Assembly (NCBI GenBank): GCA_017467105.1
Contig: JAFTSU010000006.1
Location: forward strand, 18,476 to 82,475
DNA: 64,000 bases
Direction of reading: 5' to 3'
Source of the DNA: Clostridia bacterium
GTDB lineage: Bacteria > Bacillota > Clostridia > Oscillospirales > CAG-272
Both the position numbers and the translations under genes were made by a program. The notes under the pieces are model-generated. The model was not told the origin of the DNA. It searched no databases and was given only the letters and a program-made list of their open reading frames with translations. Below are positions 36,558 through 45,090 of the stretch, piece by piece (position 1 is the first letter of the stretch; each line of letters opens with the position of its first letter).

Positions 36558-37252
36558 CTTCTTCTGTCAGTAAATCTCATTATAAGCCTGAGAAGCTGGA
36601 TCAGAGACACGGCAAGAGCCGCAACGTAGGTCAGCGCCGCCGCTGTAAGCACCTTACGGGATGCGTAAAGCTCACCCTTCGTGTACCATCCTGACGAGCG
36701 AAGAGCGGTCATAGCTCTCCTTGACGCGTTAAACTCACAGGGCAATGTCACAAGCTCAAAGAGAGTAACCGTGGCAAAAAGACCTATGCCGAAGAGGGTA
36801 ACGTAATAACCGATTTCACTTTCAAGAAGCGCCATACAAAGCACTCCTGCCATAATTACGATCCAGGTAAACCTGGAGGCAAAGGTAGTAACGGGCACCA
36901 TAGCGGATCTCACCCTGATGGGAAGATATCCTACCGCGTGCTGAATCGCGTGACCTGCCTCGTGAGCGGCAACTCCGCACGCCGCGGCAGATGTAGAGCC
37001 ATACACGGAGTCTGACAGACGAAGCGTATTGGTCCTCGGATCGTAATGATCGGTAAGGGAGCCGGAAACTCTCTCTATCTCCACGTTATTTATTCCCGCG
37101 GAGCGAAGTATCATATCGGCGACCTCCGCGCCCGTTCTGCCGCGTGAGGTTGGAATGCGTGAGTAGTGGTTAAAGGTAGTAGATACCTTGATCTGCGCCC
37201 ATACCGCAAATATCATAGCTGCTATAGCCAAGGGATAAAGAATAATATCCAT
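36554..37252 (-). CDS. YugP-type membrane zinc metallopeptidase
   Basis: One N-terminal transmembrane segment, then the metalloprotease motif HEAGH (97-101) in AAHEAGHAIQHAVGY with the third ligand expected in CEFNASRRAM, and two or three further hydrophobic helices. The family (Zn_peptidase_2) is conserved beside rsmB in Firmicutes; its substrate is not established. 232 residues. It lies 3 bases after fmt. Confidence 0.92.
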   Translation of the reverse strand: MDIILYPLAIAAMIFAVWAQIKVSTTFNHYSRIPTSRGRTGAEVADMILRSAGINNVEIERVSGSLTDHYDPRTNTLRLSDSVYGSTSAAACGVAAHEAGHAIQHAVGYLPIRVRSAMVPVTTFASRFTWIVIMAGVLCMALLESEIGYYVTLFGIGLFATVTLFELVTLPCEFNASRRAMTALRSSGWYTKGELYASRKVLTAAALTYVAALAVSLIQLLRLIMRFTDRRR

Positions 37253-37255
37253 AAT

Positions 37256-38188
37256 TTACTGTAATTTGTCTCCCGGTTTGATTTTTCTGCCGCGAACGAG
37301 ATCTCCGGCGGTCATTTTTCCCTTGCCCTCCGGAATTACCCGACGGACAAGAAGTGCCCCTTCTCCGCAGGCTACGGTAAAGCTTCCCTCTCCGGAGCCG
37401 TCCGTAGCGACAACCTCGCCTATCTCGCCCTTGGCGTCTATGACCGAGGTATGACTTATCTTGAGCATTTTCCCGTCAAGGTATGCAAAGGCTCCCGGAA
37501 TCGGGGTAACACCGCGAATGATCGGCTGCAGGACGGCTGCAGGAAGTGAAAAGTCTATTTTGCAGTCCTCCCGCTCTATCTTCGGGGCGTAGGAGGCGAG
37601 GGAGTCGTCCTGAGGAGTGCGGTTCACCTCACCCTGCTCTATCTTATAAATAGTCTCGGAAAGAAGGGCCGAGCCTATCTCGGCTGAAGTATCGTGTACA
37701 GCCTCAAAATCGTCATCGGGTCCTATTGGAAAGCTGCGGGCGGTGATGATATCGCCGGTATCGAGTCCCTCGTCCATATACATAACGGTAACGCCCGTCT
37801 CACGCTCACCTGCCATTATCGCTCTCTGCATAGGCGCGGCGCCTCTGTACTTCGGCAGAAGGGATACGTGTAAATTGATACAGCCGTATTTCGGGTAATT
37901 AATGACCTCGGGTGGCAGTATCTTGCCGTATGCCACAACGCAGATAAGCTCAGGACAGTAGCGCTCCAGAAGAGCGGAAAACTCACCGTCGCGAAGTGTT
38001 TTGGGCGTGTGAGTCGGAATGCCGTGCTCTGTGGCGCAAGCCCTTGTTTCCGTGGGAGTCATTATCATTTTACGGCCTCTCGGCTTATCCTCACGGGTGA
38101 TAACAGCCACCACGTTATGACCGTCATCTATCAGCTTTTTCAGGCAGAGCGCCGATATCTCAGGCGTGCCCATAAACATAATTCTCAT
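37256..38188 (-). CDS. fmt: Methionyl-tRNA formyltransferase
   Basis: Formylates initiator Met-tRNA with 10-formyl-THF. Catalytic triad Asn 105, His 107 and Asp 143 lie in INLHVSLLPKYRGAAP and GLDTGDI; the flexible tRNA loop DKPRGRKM is at 34-42. The C-terminal OB-like domain is present. 310 residues. ATG abuts the def stop (TAAATG). Confidence 0.98.
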   Translation of the reverse strand: MRIMFMGTPEISALCLKKLIDDGHNVVAVITREDKPRGRKMIMTPTETRACATEHGIPTHTPKTLRDGEFSALLERYCPELICVVAYGKILPPEVINYPKYGCINLHVSLLPKYRGAAPMQRAIMAGERETGVTVMYMDEGLDTGDIITARSFPIGPDDDFEAVHDTSAEIGSALLSETIYKIEQGEVNRTPQDDSLASYAPKIEREDCKIDFSLPAAVLQPIIRGVTPIPGAFAYLDGKMLKISHTSVIDAKGEIGEVVATDGSGEGSFTVACGEGALLVRRVIPEGKGKMTAGDLVRGRKIKPGDKLQ

Positions 38189-38656
38189 TTATTTCAGCTC
38201 CTCGGGGGTAAGAGGACGGATCTGCACGTCGGTATAAAGCTTACCGTCCAGGTGGTCGCACTCGTGACAGATAGCTCTGGCGAGAAGTCCGTCTCCCGTA
38301 ATATCATACTGCTTACCGTGGCGGTCAAGGGCTCTGACGGTAACGTGCATCGGACGCTTTGTCAAGCCGTAATTTCCCGGGAAGGAAAGACAGCCCTCCT
38401 GCTCCTGCTGCTCTCCGGCGAATGCGATTATCTTAGGATTGATAAGCTCCAGAACCTTACCCTCCTCTACCTCGATAACCACGACCCGACGAAGCACGCC
38501 GACCTGAACGGCGGCAAGTCCGCAGCCGCCGGCCGCACGCATAGTCTCGGTCATATCGTCAAGAAGAGTAAGTATTCTGGGGGTGATCTCCTCTACAGGT
38601 CTTGAAACCTTGCGAAGAGTGGGATCTCCAAATTTAAGTATTTTAAGCGTTGCCAT
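38189..38656 (-). CDS. def: Peptide deformylase
   Basis: Removes the N-formyl group from nascent proteins. All three motifs: GCGLAAVQVG (45-53; Val replaces the usual Pro), EGCLSFPG (Cys 89) and HECDHLDG (His 131, Glu 132, His 135). 155 residues. Cotranscribed with fmt immediately downstream. Confidence 0.98.
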   Translation of the reverse strand: MATLKILKFGDPTLRKVSRPVEEITPRILTLLDDMTETMRAAGGCGLAAVQVGVLRRVVVIEVEEGKVLELINPKIIAFAGEQQEQEGCLSFPGNYGLTKRPMHVTVRALDRHGKQYDITGDGLLARAICHECDHLDGKLYTDVQIRPLTPEELK

Positions 38657-38866
38657 TTTTTATTCCTTTCCCTTTCACGACTCGTTATCTCACTAAAGGT
38701 CGCAAAGGCGTTCATTATTATATATTTCCGTACGTCTGCTTAAGTCCCTTTTTCAGCTTGATCAGCCGTTATTCAAGAGAAAACTCAACACGGGGTCGGT
38801 CTGAATGAAGAAATCTGACGTATCGGCTGATTCATTTAAACAAGCTCCGTGTCATCTCTTACAATA

Positions 38867-41110
38867 TCACACGGTCAAGGGATTCAGATCCACGGAGAGA
38901 GTGACGTCTCTTACCTCTGCGAAGCTGCAAAGCATGCCGTGGAAGAGAGATCTGGAGCGGTGGTTCAGCTTGCACTTGACCACGACTCTCATTCTGTATT
39001 TTTCACATATTTTATAAACCTGCGCCTCGAACGGTCCGTAAACCATAAAGGGCAGATCGGAATAATCGTTTTCAATTTTCTCGCGAAGCAGATCTATTAA
39101 GTGACCGGACTCAGCCAACAGCCTCTCCTCACTCTCTGATGTAAGTGTCAGATTGACCATATCGCAGAACGGAGGATACGAAAGCTCACGTCTGAGCGCT
39201 ATCTCTCCCTCGTAGAAGGCATCGTAATCCTGCTTGCAGGCGAGACGCAAGACCTCGTTACCTGGCGAGAAGGTCTGAATAACAGCCTTTCCGCCGCTAT
39301 GCGCTCTGCCCGCTCTGCCGATCACCTGCGTAAGCAGAGAGAAGGTCTTCTCCGAGGCGCGAAAGTCGCTGTGGTACAGAGACGTATCAGCCAGCGCTAC
39401 TCCAACCAGCGTAACGTCGGGGAAATCGTGACCCTTCGCCACCATCTGCGTACCGAGAAGCACGTCATACTCTTTTTTGCGGAACTGATCCAGCATCTTG
39501 TCGTAGGCAAGCTTGCCCTGGGTCGTGTCCGCGTCCATTCTCATAACGCTCATATCCGGAAGATATTTATCAAGCTCGCTCTCAAGCTTCTGAGTACCGA
39601 AGCCAAGATAGGATAGCTTCTCAGCGTTACAGGACGGACAAGCTCTGGGGATCGGCTGAGCAAAGCCGCAGAGGTGACAAAGAAGCTTACCTCCCCCTCT
39701 GTCCGTATGATGAGTCAAGGAAACGGAGCAGCGGGGACATGTGATGACCTCTCCGCAGGATTTACAGCTGATCTCCGAGGAGTAGCCGCGCCTGTTCAGA
39801 AAAATGATCGCCTGCTTTTCGCTGTCATAGACCTCTGAAAGCTCGTTATAAAGCCGCTCGCTGATTGCGGAGAGATTACCGCGACGCAGCTCCTCGCGCA
39901 TATCTACGATGATCGCCTCGGGAAGAGACACACCGCCGTATCGGGTGCGCAGTGGTATAAGGGTATAGGTACCCGTCTTCGCCTTATAGAAGCTCTCAAG
40001 GGAGGGCGTGGCGGACGCGAGGAGCATAAGCGCCCCCGCCTTGCCGCATCTGTACGCCGCGATATCTCTGGCGTGGTACTTGGGATCCGACTCGGATTTA
40101 TAGGTATGCTCGTGCTCCTCGTCTATTACGATCAGCCCGAGATTTTTTATTGGCGCGAATATTGCGGATCTGGTGCCTATGACAAGATCTACGTCCCCTC
40201 TGTCTATTCTGCGCCAGGCGTCAAGCCTCTCGCCTCTTGAGAGAGAGGAGTGAATGACGGCGACCCTCTCGCCGTATCGGCTGCAGAAAATGTTTACCGT
40301 CTGAGGTGTAAGTGATATTTCGGGAACAAGCATAATGACAGTTTTACCGTCGGAAAGCACCCTGTCGATAAGACGCATTATAACCTTGGTTTTTCCGCTT
40401 CCCGTAACTCCGTAAAGAAGTGCCGCCCGTGGCTCGCCCGATTCTATCAGCTTTTCAGCCGTTTTGTACGCTGAGGACTGCTCATCAGATAGTACGATGG
40501 GGGACGTGTCGCGATTCAGCGCATATTTCTGGTAAGGATTGCGTATCTGCTCCCTCGACTCCACAGTCAAAACGCCCTTATCCCGAAGGGCTTTTATATG
40601 AGCGGGGGTAACCCCCTTTATCTCACGGATAAGCGACTCGTCTGCAGATGAAACACCTATAAGATAACGGATGATCTCACGCTGTCCCTCGCTTCTTATC
40701 CCTGCTCTGCCGGATGCCGAAAGAAGCGTCCGAGCCTCCTCTCCCGATATGGCGAGAGACAGGATACGCATCTCTTTGATATTTGCAAGATCGGTTATCG
40801 CTCCGGGCGGAAGGACGGTCCTGACCGCCTCTCCAAACGTGCAAAGCGTGTATTCCTTCATAAAAAGGCATAGCCCGAGCATCTCCTCCGAGAGAGAGTA
40901 TCGGTCGGTAATGACCGAATGCACGGGCTTTATCTGCGCCACCGACTCTGCCGTCTCACTCACACCGATAACAACAGCAACTCGAAGCCTGTTTGCCTTA
41001 CCGAACGGTACTCTTACGAGCGATCCGGGATTTATTACAGTGTCGCATGAATAGTCAAAGGGGCGGTCTATATGATAAGGAGCGTCCAATATATATACTT
41101 TTATAAACAT
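38867..41110 (-). CDS. priA: Primosomal protein N' (replication restart helicase)
   Basis: Superfamily 2 DNA helicase that reloads the replisome on stalled forks. Walker [15 protein letters not shown] box IVIDEEHEHTY, paired zinc-binding cysteines (CKSCGEVITCPRC, CHLCG, CPSC) and motif VIGRAGRAHSGG. ATG at 41110 is chosen since AAAGGAG precedes it; the ATG at 41131 overlaps that site. About 747 residues. rpoZ is upstream; coaBC, usual neighbour, is absent. Confidence 0.98.
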   Translation of the reverse strand: MFIKVYILDAPYHIDRPFDYSCDTVINPGSLVRVPFGKANRLRVAVVIGVSETAESVAQIKPVHSVITDRYSLSEEMLGLCLFMKEYTLCTFGEAVRTVLPPGAITDLANIKEMRILSLAISGEEARTLLSASGRAGIRSEGQREIIRYLIGVSSADESLIREIKGVTPAHIKALRDKGVLTVESREQIRNPYQKYALNRDTSPIVLSDEQSSAYKTAEKLIESGEPRAALLYGVTGSGKTKVIMRLIDRVLSDGKTVIMLVPEISLTPQTVNIFCSRYGERVAVIHSSLSRGERLDAWRRIDRGDVDLVIGTRSAIFAPIKNLGLIVIDEEHEHTYKSESDPKYHARDIAAYRCGKAGALMLLASATPSLESFYKAKTGTYTLIPLRTRYGGVSLPEAIIVDMREELRRGNLSAISERLYNELSEVYDSEKQAIIFLNRRGYSSEISCKSCGEVITCPRCSVSLTHHTDRGGGKLLCHLCGFAQPIPRACPSCNAEKLSYLGFGTQKLESELDKYLPDMSVMRMDADTTQGKLAYDKMLDQFRKKEYDVLLGTQMVAKGHDFPDVTLVGVALADTSLYHSDFRASEKTFSLLTQVIGRAGRAHSGGKAVIQTFSPGNEVLRLACKQDYDAFYEGEIALRRELSYPPFCDMVNLTLTSESEERLLAESGHLIDLLREKIENDYSDLPFMVYGPFEAQVYKICEKYRMRVVVKCKLNHRSRSLFHGMLCSFAEVRDVTLSVDLNPLTV

Positions 41111-41176
41111 ATAACGTTCCGCTCCTTTCATTATCCTTCGCCAAAGGCGAAAACTTACAAAGGCTACAGCCTTATA

Positions 41177-41440
41177 TTATTCTTCCGCTCCCTTAAGCTT
41201 GAATCTGCCCTCCTCGAGCTGAGCTATAGCAAGCTTTACAGCCTTCTTATCCTTGTATTCGGGATCAATTAGCTGAGCCAGATTCTTATCAGTCTCGTGA
41301 TTGTCGATCATCTTCTGCGCCTTGCTTCTCATCTCGATGTACTCGTCGGTAACGATGCGCGCGCACTTAGCCACACCCACTACCAGCTCGTAACGGTTAA
41401 GCTTGCCCTCTGTAAGCTGTTCTACTGTTGGATAGATCAT
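41177..41440 (-). CDS. rpoZ: RNA polymerase omega subunit
   Basis: Supports assembly of RNA polymerase. Conserved N-terminal helix LNRYELVVGVAKCARIV and the run KAVKLAIAQLEEGRF near the C-terminus. 87 residues. It stands between remA and priA, where gmk would normally separate it from remA. Confidence 0.95.
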   Translation of the reverse strand: MIYPTVEQLTEGKLNRYELVVGVAKCARIVTDEYIEMRSKAQKMIDNHETDKNLAQLIDPEYKDKKAVKLAIAQLEEGRFKLKGAEE

Positions 41441-41542
41441 AGTTTTTTCCTCTTTATACTTTATATTTTATTTTCAAAATCGTTTCATCCCTCTCGGACT
41501 TCCGAGAGGTGATACGTGCAAAGCAATACACCGCCGTGGCGG

Positions 41543-41815
41543 TTATTCCTCGTCGCTTTCGTCGTCGGTCACGCTCTCGTCATCGCTGGCAAGACGGTTG
41601 GTAACCGTCTCCGTCTGAATTGCCGAGAGAATAACGTGATCGGAGTCTGTAATGATAACCGCGCGAGTACGTCTGCCGCAGGAAACGTCAATAACTCTGC
41701 CGCCCTCCTTGGCATCCCTGACAAGTCGCTTGATCGGCTCGGAATCCGGGGAGGCTATAGCAACTATGCGACCCGCCGATACCATATTTCCAAATCCTAT
41801 ATTTATAAATTTCAT
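41543..41815 (-). CDS. remA: RemA/DUF370 regulator
   Basis: In Bacillus subtilis RemA activates biofilm matrix operons by wrapping DNA as an octamer ring. The conserved core is complete: [47 protein letters not shown]. The acidic tail ([14 protein letters not shown]) is an addition. Cotranscribed with yicC upstream and rpoZ downstream. Confidence 0.95.
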   Translation of the reverse strand: MKFINIGFGNMVSAGRIVAIASPDSEPIKRLVRDAKEGGRVIDVSCGRRTRAVIITDSDHVILSAIQTETVTNRLASDDESVTDDESDEE

Positions 41816-42007
41816 AGCTTTCCTCTTTCATTTAGCTTAAGCTCGCAATATACGTCTTTATTTCCGCAAGGAATCGCCGCGTCATTTTATCCGAGTAATT
41901 ACCGTACGCGTATTCTGTTGCTTAAAGGCCGGAAGCCATCCGCCGCAGATGAACGCGCAGGGTGAAAAAGCATAATTTGATACACGGGGGTGCCGCGTTC
42001 GACAGTT

Positions 42008-42895
42008 TTACTCTATATTCTGTATCTGCTCGCGGATCTTCTCCAGCTCGCCCTTCATATTAACTACTATACGGGCGATGCGGGCGTTATTTGCCTTCGA
42101 GCCTATGGTATTGGTCTCACGGTTAAGCTCCTGCATAAGAAAGTCCAGCTTTCTGCCCGAGGGCTCGCCCGATGCGATTATGTCGTAGAACGCGCCTACG
42201 TGAGAGCGAAGTCTGACAAGCTCCTCGTCTATAGCGATCTTATCCGCCCATATCGCGCACTCGGTGAGTAGTCTGTTCTCGTCAACCGCTACCTCGGCAT
42301 CTCCGAGAATTGCGCGGATCCTAGTCTCCAGCTTATCTCTGTAGCCTACGGTATCGGTTTTGGAGATCTCCTCTATTTCCTCCGACCAGGCGCGGACCTG
42401 CTCGATCTTCTGCTTGATGTCGTCCTCCGCCTTCTTACCCTCAGCCTCGCGCATTGCGTTGTAGCCGTCCAGCGCATTGTCCAGCACCGCGCGGAAGATC
42501 TGCCACTCTGCCTCAAGATCCTCTTCCTCCTTCTCACGAGTGAAGATATCCTGATTTCGAGCCACGGTCATAGCGCTGATATCGTCGGCGAGCCCGTACT
42601 CGTCAACAAGTCGGCGAAGCGCTTTTAAATAGCTGCGGAGATATACATCATCTATACCGATATCGCCGTCGGAGGCGCCGTGATGCTCTACCGTAACGAA
42701 AACGTCCACCTTAGCCCTTGAGGTCGCAAACCTCTTCACGTGGTCCTTGATACGCTCCTCTAAAAAGAGGTAGGCTCTGGGTAGCTTGACCGAGCAATCG
42801 AAGAAGCGGGAATTCACGCTCTTGATCTCTATCGTAATGTCACGGCGCTCGCCTTCCAGCTTTGCTCTGCCAAAGGCAGTCATACTCTTAATCAT
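42008..42895 (-). CDS. yicC: YicC-type endoribonuclease family protein
   Basis: Family members are RNA endonucleases implicated in decay of some small RNAs. The N-terminal signature MIKSMTAFGRA, EIKSVNSRFFDCSVKLPRAY, and the C-terminal LDFLMQELNRETNTIGSKAN are complete. 295 residues. Its start overlaps nrdR by 8 bases. Confidence 0.95.
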   Translation of the reverse strand: MIKSMTAFGRAKLEGERRDITIEIKSVNSRFFDCSVKLPRAYLFLEERIKDHVKRFATSRAKVDVFVTVEHHGASDGDIGIDDVYLRSYLKALRRLVDEYGLADDISAMTVARNQDIFTREKEEEDLEAEWQIFRAVLDNALDGYNAMREAEGKKAEDDIKQKIEQVRAWSEEIEEISKTDTVGYRDKLETRIRAILGDAEVAVDENRLLTECAIWADKIAIDEELVRLRSHVGAFYDIIASGEPSGRKLDFLMQELNRETNTIGSKANNARIARIVVNMKGELEKIREQIQNIE

Positions 42896-43376
42896 CTGAT
42901 TTAACCTCCGCCTTAGCCGCTACCTTCTTACGCGAGCGGCGATATATACTCTTGATCTCATCCATAAAGCTGTCAATATCCTTGAACTCGCGATATACTG
43001 ATGCGAACCGTATGTAAGAAATGATATCCGTTTCCTTAAGCCTTGTAAGAACAAGCTCGCCAATGTCGGTGGAGCTTATTTCTGTGACCTGTGAGCTCTG
43101 CAGCTCCGCCTCTATAGACTCAGCTATCTGCTCCGAGTTCACGTCACGCTTCTGACAGGCGCGCTGTATGCCGAGAGCAAGCTTATGCTTATCAAAGATC
43201 TCCCGTCTTCCGTCGCGCTTGATAACCGCAATGGGCTCTGTATCTATGACCTCGTAGGTGGTGAATCGCTTGCCGCAGGATGGGCACTCGCGGCGGCGTC
43301 TGATGCTGGAGCCGTCATCTATGGGACGGGAATCCATAACTCTGGAATCGGGCAAATGGCAAACGGGACACTTCAT
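42888..43376 (-). CDS. nrdR: Transcriptional repressor NrdR
   Basis: An ATP/dATP-responsive repressor of ribonucleotide reductase genes. A zinc ribbon (CPVC and CPSCG, cysteines 3, 6, 31, 34) is followed by the ATP-cone (VIKRDGRREIFDKHKLALGIQRAC). 162 residues. AGGAG lies 9 bases before ATG. First gene of the nrdR-yicC-remA-rpoZ-priA group. Confidence 0.97.
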   Translation of the reverse strand: MKCPVCHLPDSRVMDSRPIDDGSSIRRRRECPSCGKRFTTYEVIDTEPIAVIKRDGRREIFDKHKLALGIQRACQKRDVNSEQIAESIEAELQSSQVTEISSTDIGELVLTRLKETDIISYIRFASVYREFKDIDSFMDEIKSIYRRSRKKVAAKAEVKSDD

Positions 43377-43407
43377 CTTGGATAACTCCTAAAATATATT
43401 TCATATT

Positions 43408-43436
43408 ATTTTAGCATATATTTGAAAAAAAGTAAA
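43408..43436 (-). promoter_or_regulatory. Promoter of the nrdR group
   Basis: TTTACT (43436-43431), 17 bases, TAAAAT (43413-43408) on the minus strand, about 32 bases before the nrdR start. Confidence 0.7.
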
Positions 43437-43616
43437 GATTATTTAAAATATTTCCAAAATATTTACAAAGGCGCATCTATGATCACAACGAAACAGAGAA
43501 ACAAGTCGCAAGATATGGGCAGCCAAGACGTGATAACCGAACTATTACACCGTGGGATTAAAAAAGCGGGAAAAAGGAACACTCACAATAAAGCGGTTTT
43601 TCAACCGCAAATACAA

Positions 43617-43652
43617 CAAAAGGAGTATGGGCAATTTGCCTGTACTCCTTTT
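43617..43652. terminator. Hairpin with flanking A and T runs
   Basis: A 10-base outer stem (AAAAGGAGTA with TACTCCTTTT) and inner GGCAA/TTGCC pairing. It lies in a 575-base gap (43377-43951) that shows no supported gene. Confidence 0.6.
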
Positions 43653-43727
43653 CGAACTTCTCACGCTGCAAGCTATAGTGTGTTACACCATTGTTTTCAG
43701 GGTGGTAATAGGTGAATCTTTCACTAA

Positions 43728-43904
43728 ATTGGAAGTGAAGTTGCTTTGCAGTGAAGTTTGTGCTACGCACAAGTGAAGTTAAGTTTGCCTACTTTGCCAA
43801 AGGCAAAACCTCACTATCCATAGGATAGCTTTACTTATGAAGTAAGCTTCACTTGCCAGAATGGGAAAACTTAGTTGGGCGACCTGCGCTAAAGCAGGTC
43901 GCCC
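43728..43904. repeat. Hairpin array with GTGAAGTT spacers
   Basis: Small dyads (TGTGCTACGCACA, TTTGCC...GGCAAA, TATCCATAGGATA, TTACTT...AAGTAA) are joined by GTGAAGTT on the left and its complement-like CTTCAC/CCTCAC on the right, so the array is also inverted overall. A strong stem, GGGCGACCTGC with GCAGGTCGCCC (43877-43904), closes it. Similar design to the arrays at 58.4, 59.7 and 62 kb, with different spacer words. Confidence 0.75.
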
Positions 43905-43951
43905 AAGGAATGATCTTCTTACTGCTATACGTTTTTTAAACTGCCCTGTGC

Positions 43952-44905
43952 TTAAGTTTTATTCTTAAAGTCCAGCGCGGGAATGTTAATGCGGCATAGG
44001 TACTTAAAGCACATAGGCCAAAGCATACCCGCAAAAACAACTATGAGAAAATATCTGACGGCTCGCGCTATGAACTCATTTCCGAAGAGGGCGACGAGTG
44101 GAGCGGAGAGTCCTGACTTGATGAGAAGAACGATACCAAAGCCCAGCGCAAGCTTTATAACCTGCACGTACCACTTTGCGCGTGTGTCAAATTTCGTAAA
44201 TTTCGTGTCAACAAGGTACACAGGGAAAAGACCCGCAAGACAGCCGATAAGAGTGTACGCGTTCTTCATAGCGGAGTGGAGATTATGGGGATCCAGGTCC
44301 GAATCCGAAGATACCGCGTGGACGTACACCGTGAATCCTATACAAAGAAAAATACCGAGTCCCGCAAGATACGGCATAAAGCGGCGAAAGCTCTCATCGC
44401 TTGAAAATACAGGGCGAAGCAGAAGAACAAGAGCTAGTCCAAAGACGAGAGATACTGCAATATCGAGAAGTGTATGTACGCCGAGATACATTCTGGAAAA
44501 CGCTACCAGAACTATAAGAGAGACGGATATAACTGTTATTACCTTCTTTCGGTTATAAGCCGCAAAGGCACCGAGAGTTCCGGCAACGTTCTGCGTGTGA
44601 CCGGACGGGAATGAGTAGCCCGACGCCGCCTCGATCGCGGAGTCGATCGGCTTGAACTCAGGATCTACGACCCAAGGGCGAGGTATACGGCAAAGCAGCT
44701 TCAAAAATTGATTTGCAACCGTACCGAAGAGTCCAACGAAGAGAACGTAGTAGCCCTCCCGCTTATTCACGCACCAGAAAACAGTCATGGCAAAGGCGAG
44801 AAAGAATATCTCGTCGCCAACGTAGGTGATCGCGGAAAAGAAGAAGTCGAGAATAGGCGTCCTGATAGCAGCGATCCCTCGCAGAATATCCATAAGTATA
44901 TCCAT
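43952..44905 (-). CDS. PAP2-superfamily membrane phosphatase
   Basis: A polytopic lipid phosphatase with seven or more hydrophobic segments. The three motifs are intact: KLLCRIPRPW (KxxxxxxRP type), YSFPSGHTQ, and SRMYLGVHTLLD (SRxxxxxHxxxD). Expected to dephosphorylate undecaprenyl pyrophosphate or phosphatidic acid at the outer face. It is longer at the C-terminus (317 residues) than minimal PAP2 proteins. Single gene with GAAAGGA before ATG. Confidence 0.92.
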   Translation of the reverse strand: MDILMDILRGIAAIRTPILDFFFSAITYVGDEIFFLAFAMTVFWCVNKREGYYVLFVGLFGTVANQFLKLLCRIPRPWVVDPEFKPIDSAIEAASGYSFPSGHTQNVAGTLGAFAAYNRKKVITVISVSLIVLVAFSRMYLGVHTLLDIAVSLVFGLALVLLLRPVFSSDESFRRFMPYLAGLGIFLCIGFTVYVHAVSSDSDLDPHNLHSAMKNAYTLIGCLAGLFPVYLVDTKFTKFDTRAKWYVQVIKLALGFGIVLLIKSGLSAPLVALFGNEFIARAVRYFLIVVFAGMLWPMCFKYLCRINIPALDFKNKT

Positions 44906-45090
44906 GTTTTTCCTTTCTGGCTCTGATGAATCATATCACCGTGAGCATCTGCTTTTATTTTTCTGTTTACAAAATTGTATAACGCACAAAATTCACTTGC
45001 ATATATTGCTATAAAAATGCGTAAATATTCAACTGTGAAATTCAATTTTAAAGCCGTTACAAGAGAATTATGTAAATAACTGTTGTCAAA

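Noticed and set aside
43485-43776. Short plus- and minus-strand frames beside the GTGAAGTT array
   Set aside because: The translations overlap hairpins and terminator sequence and have no ribosome site or recognisable domain.
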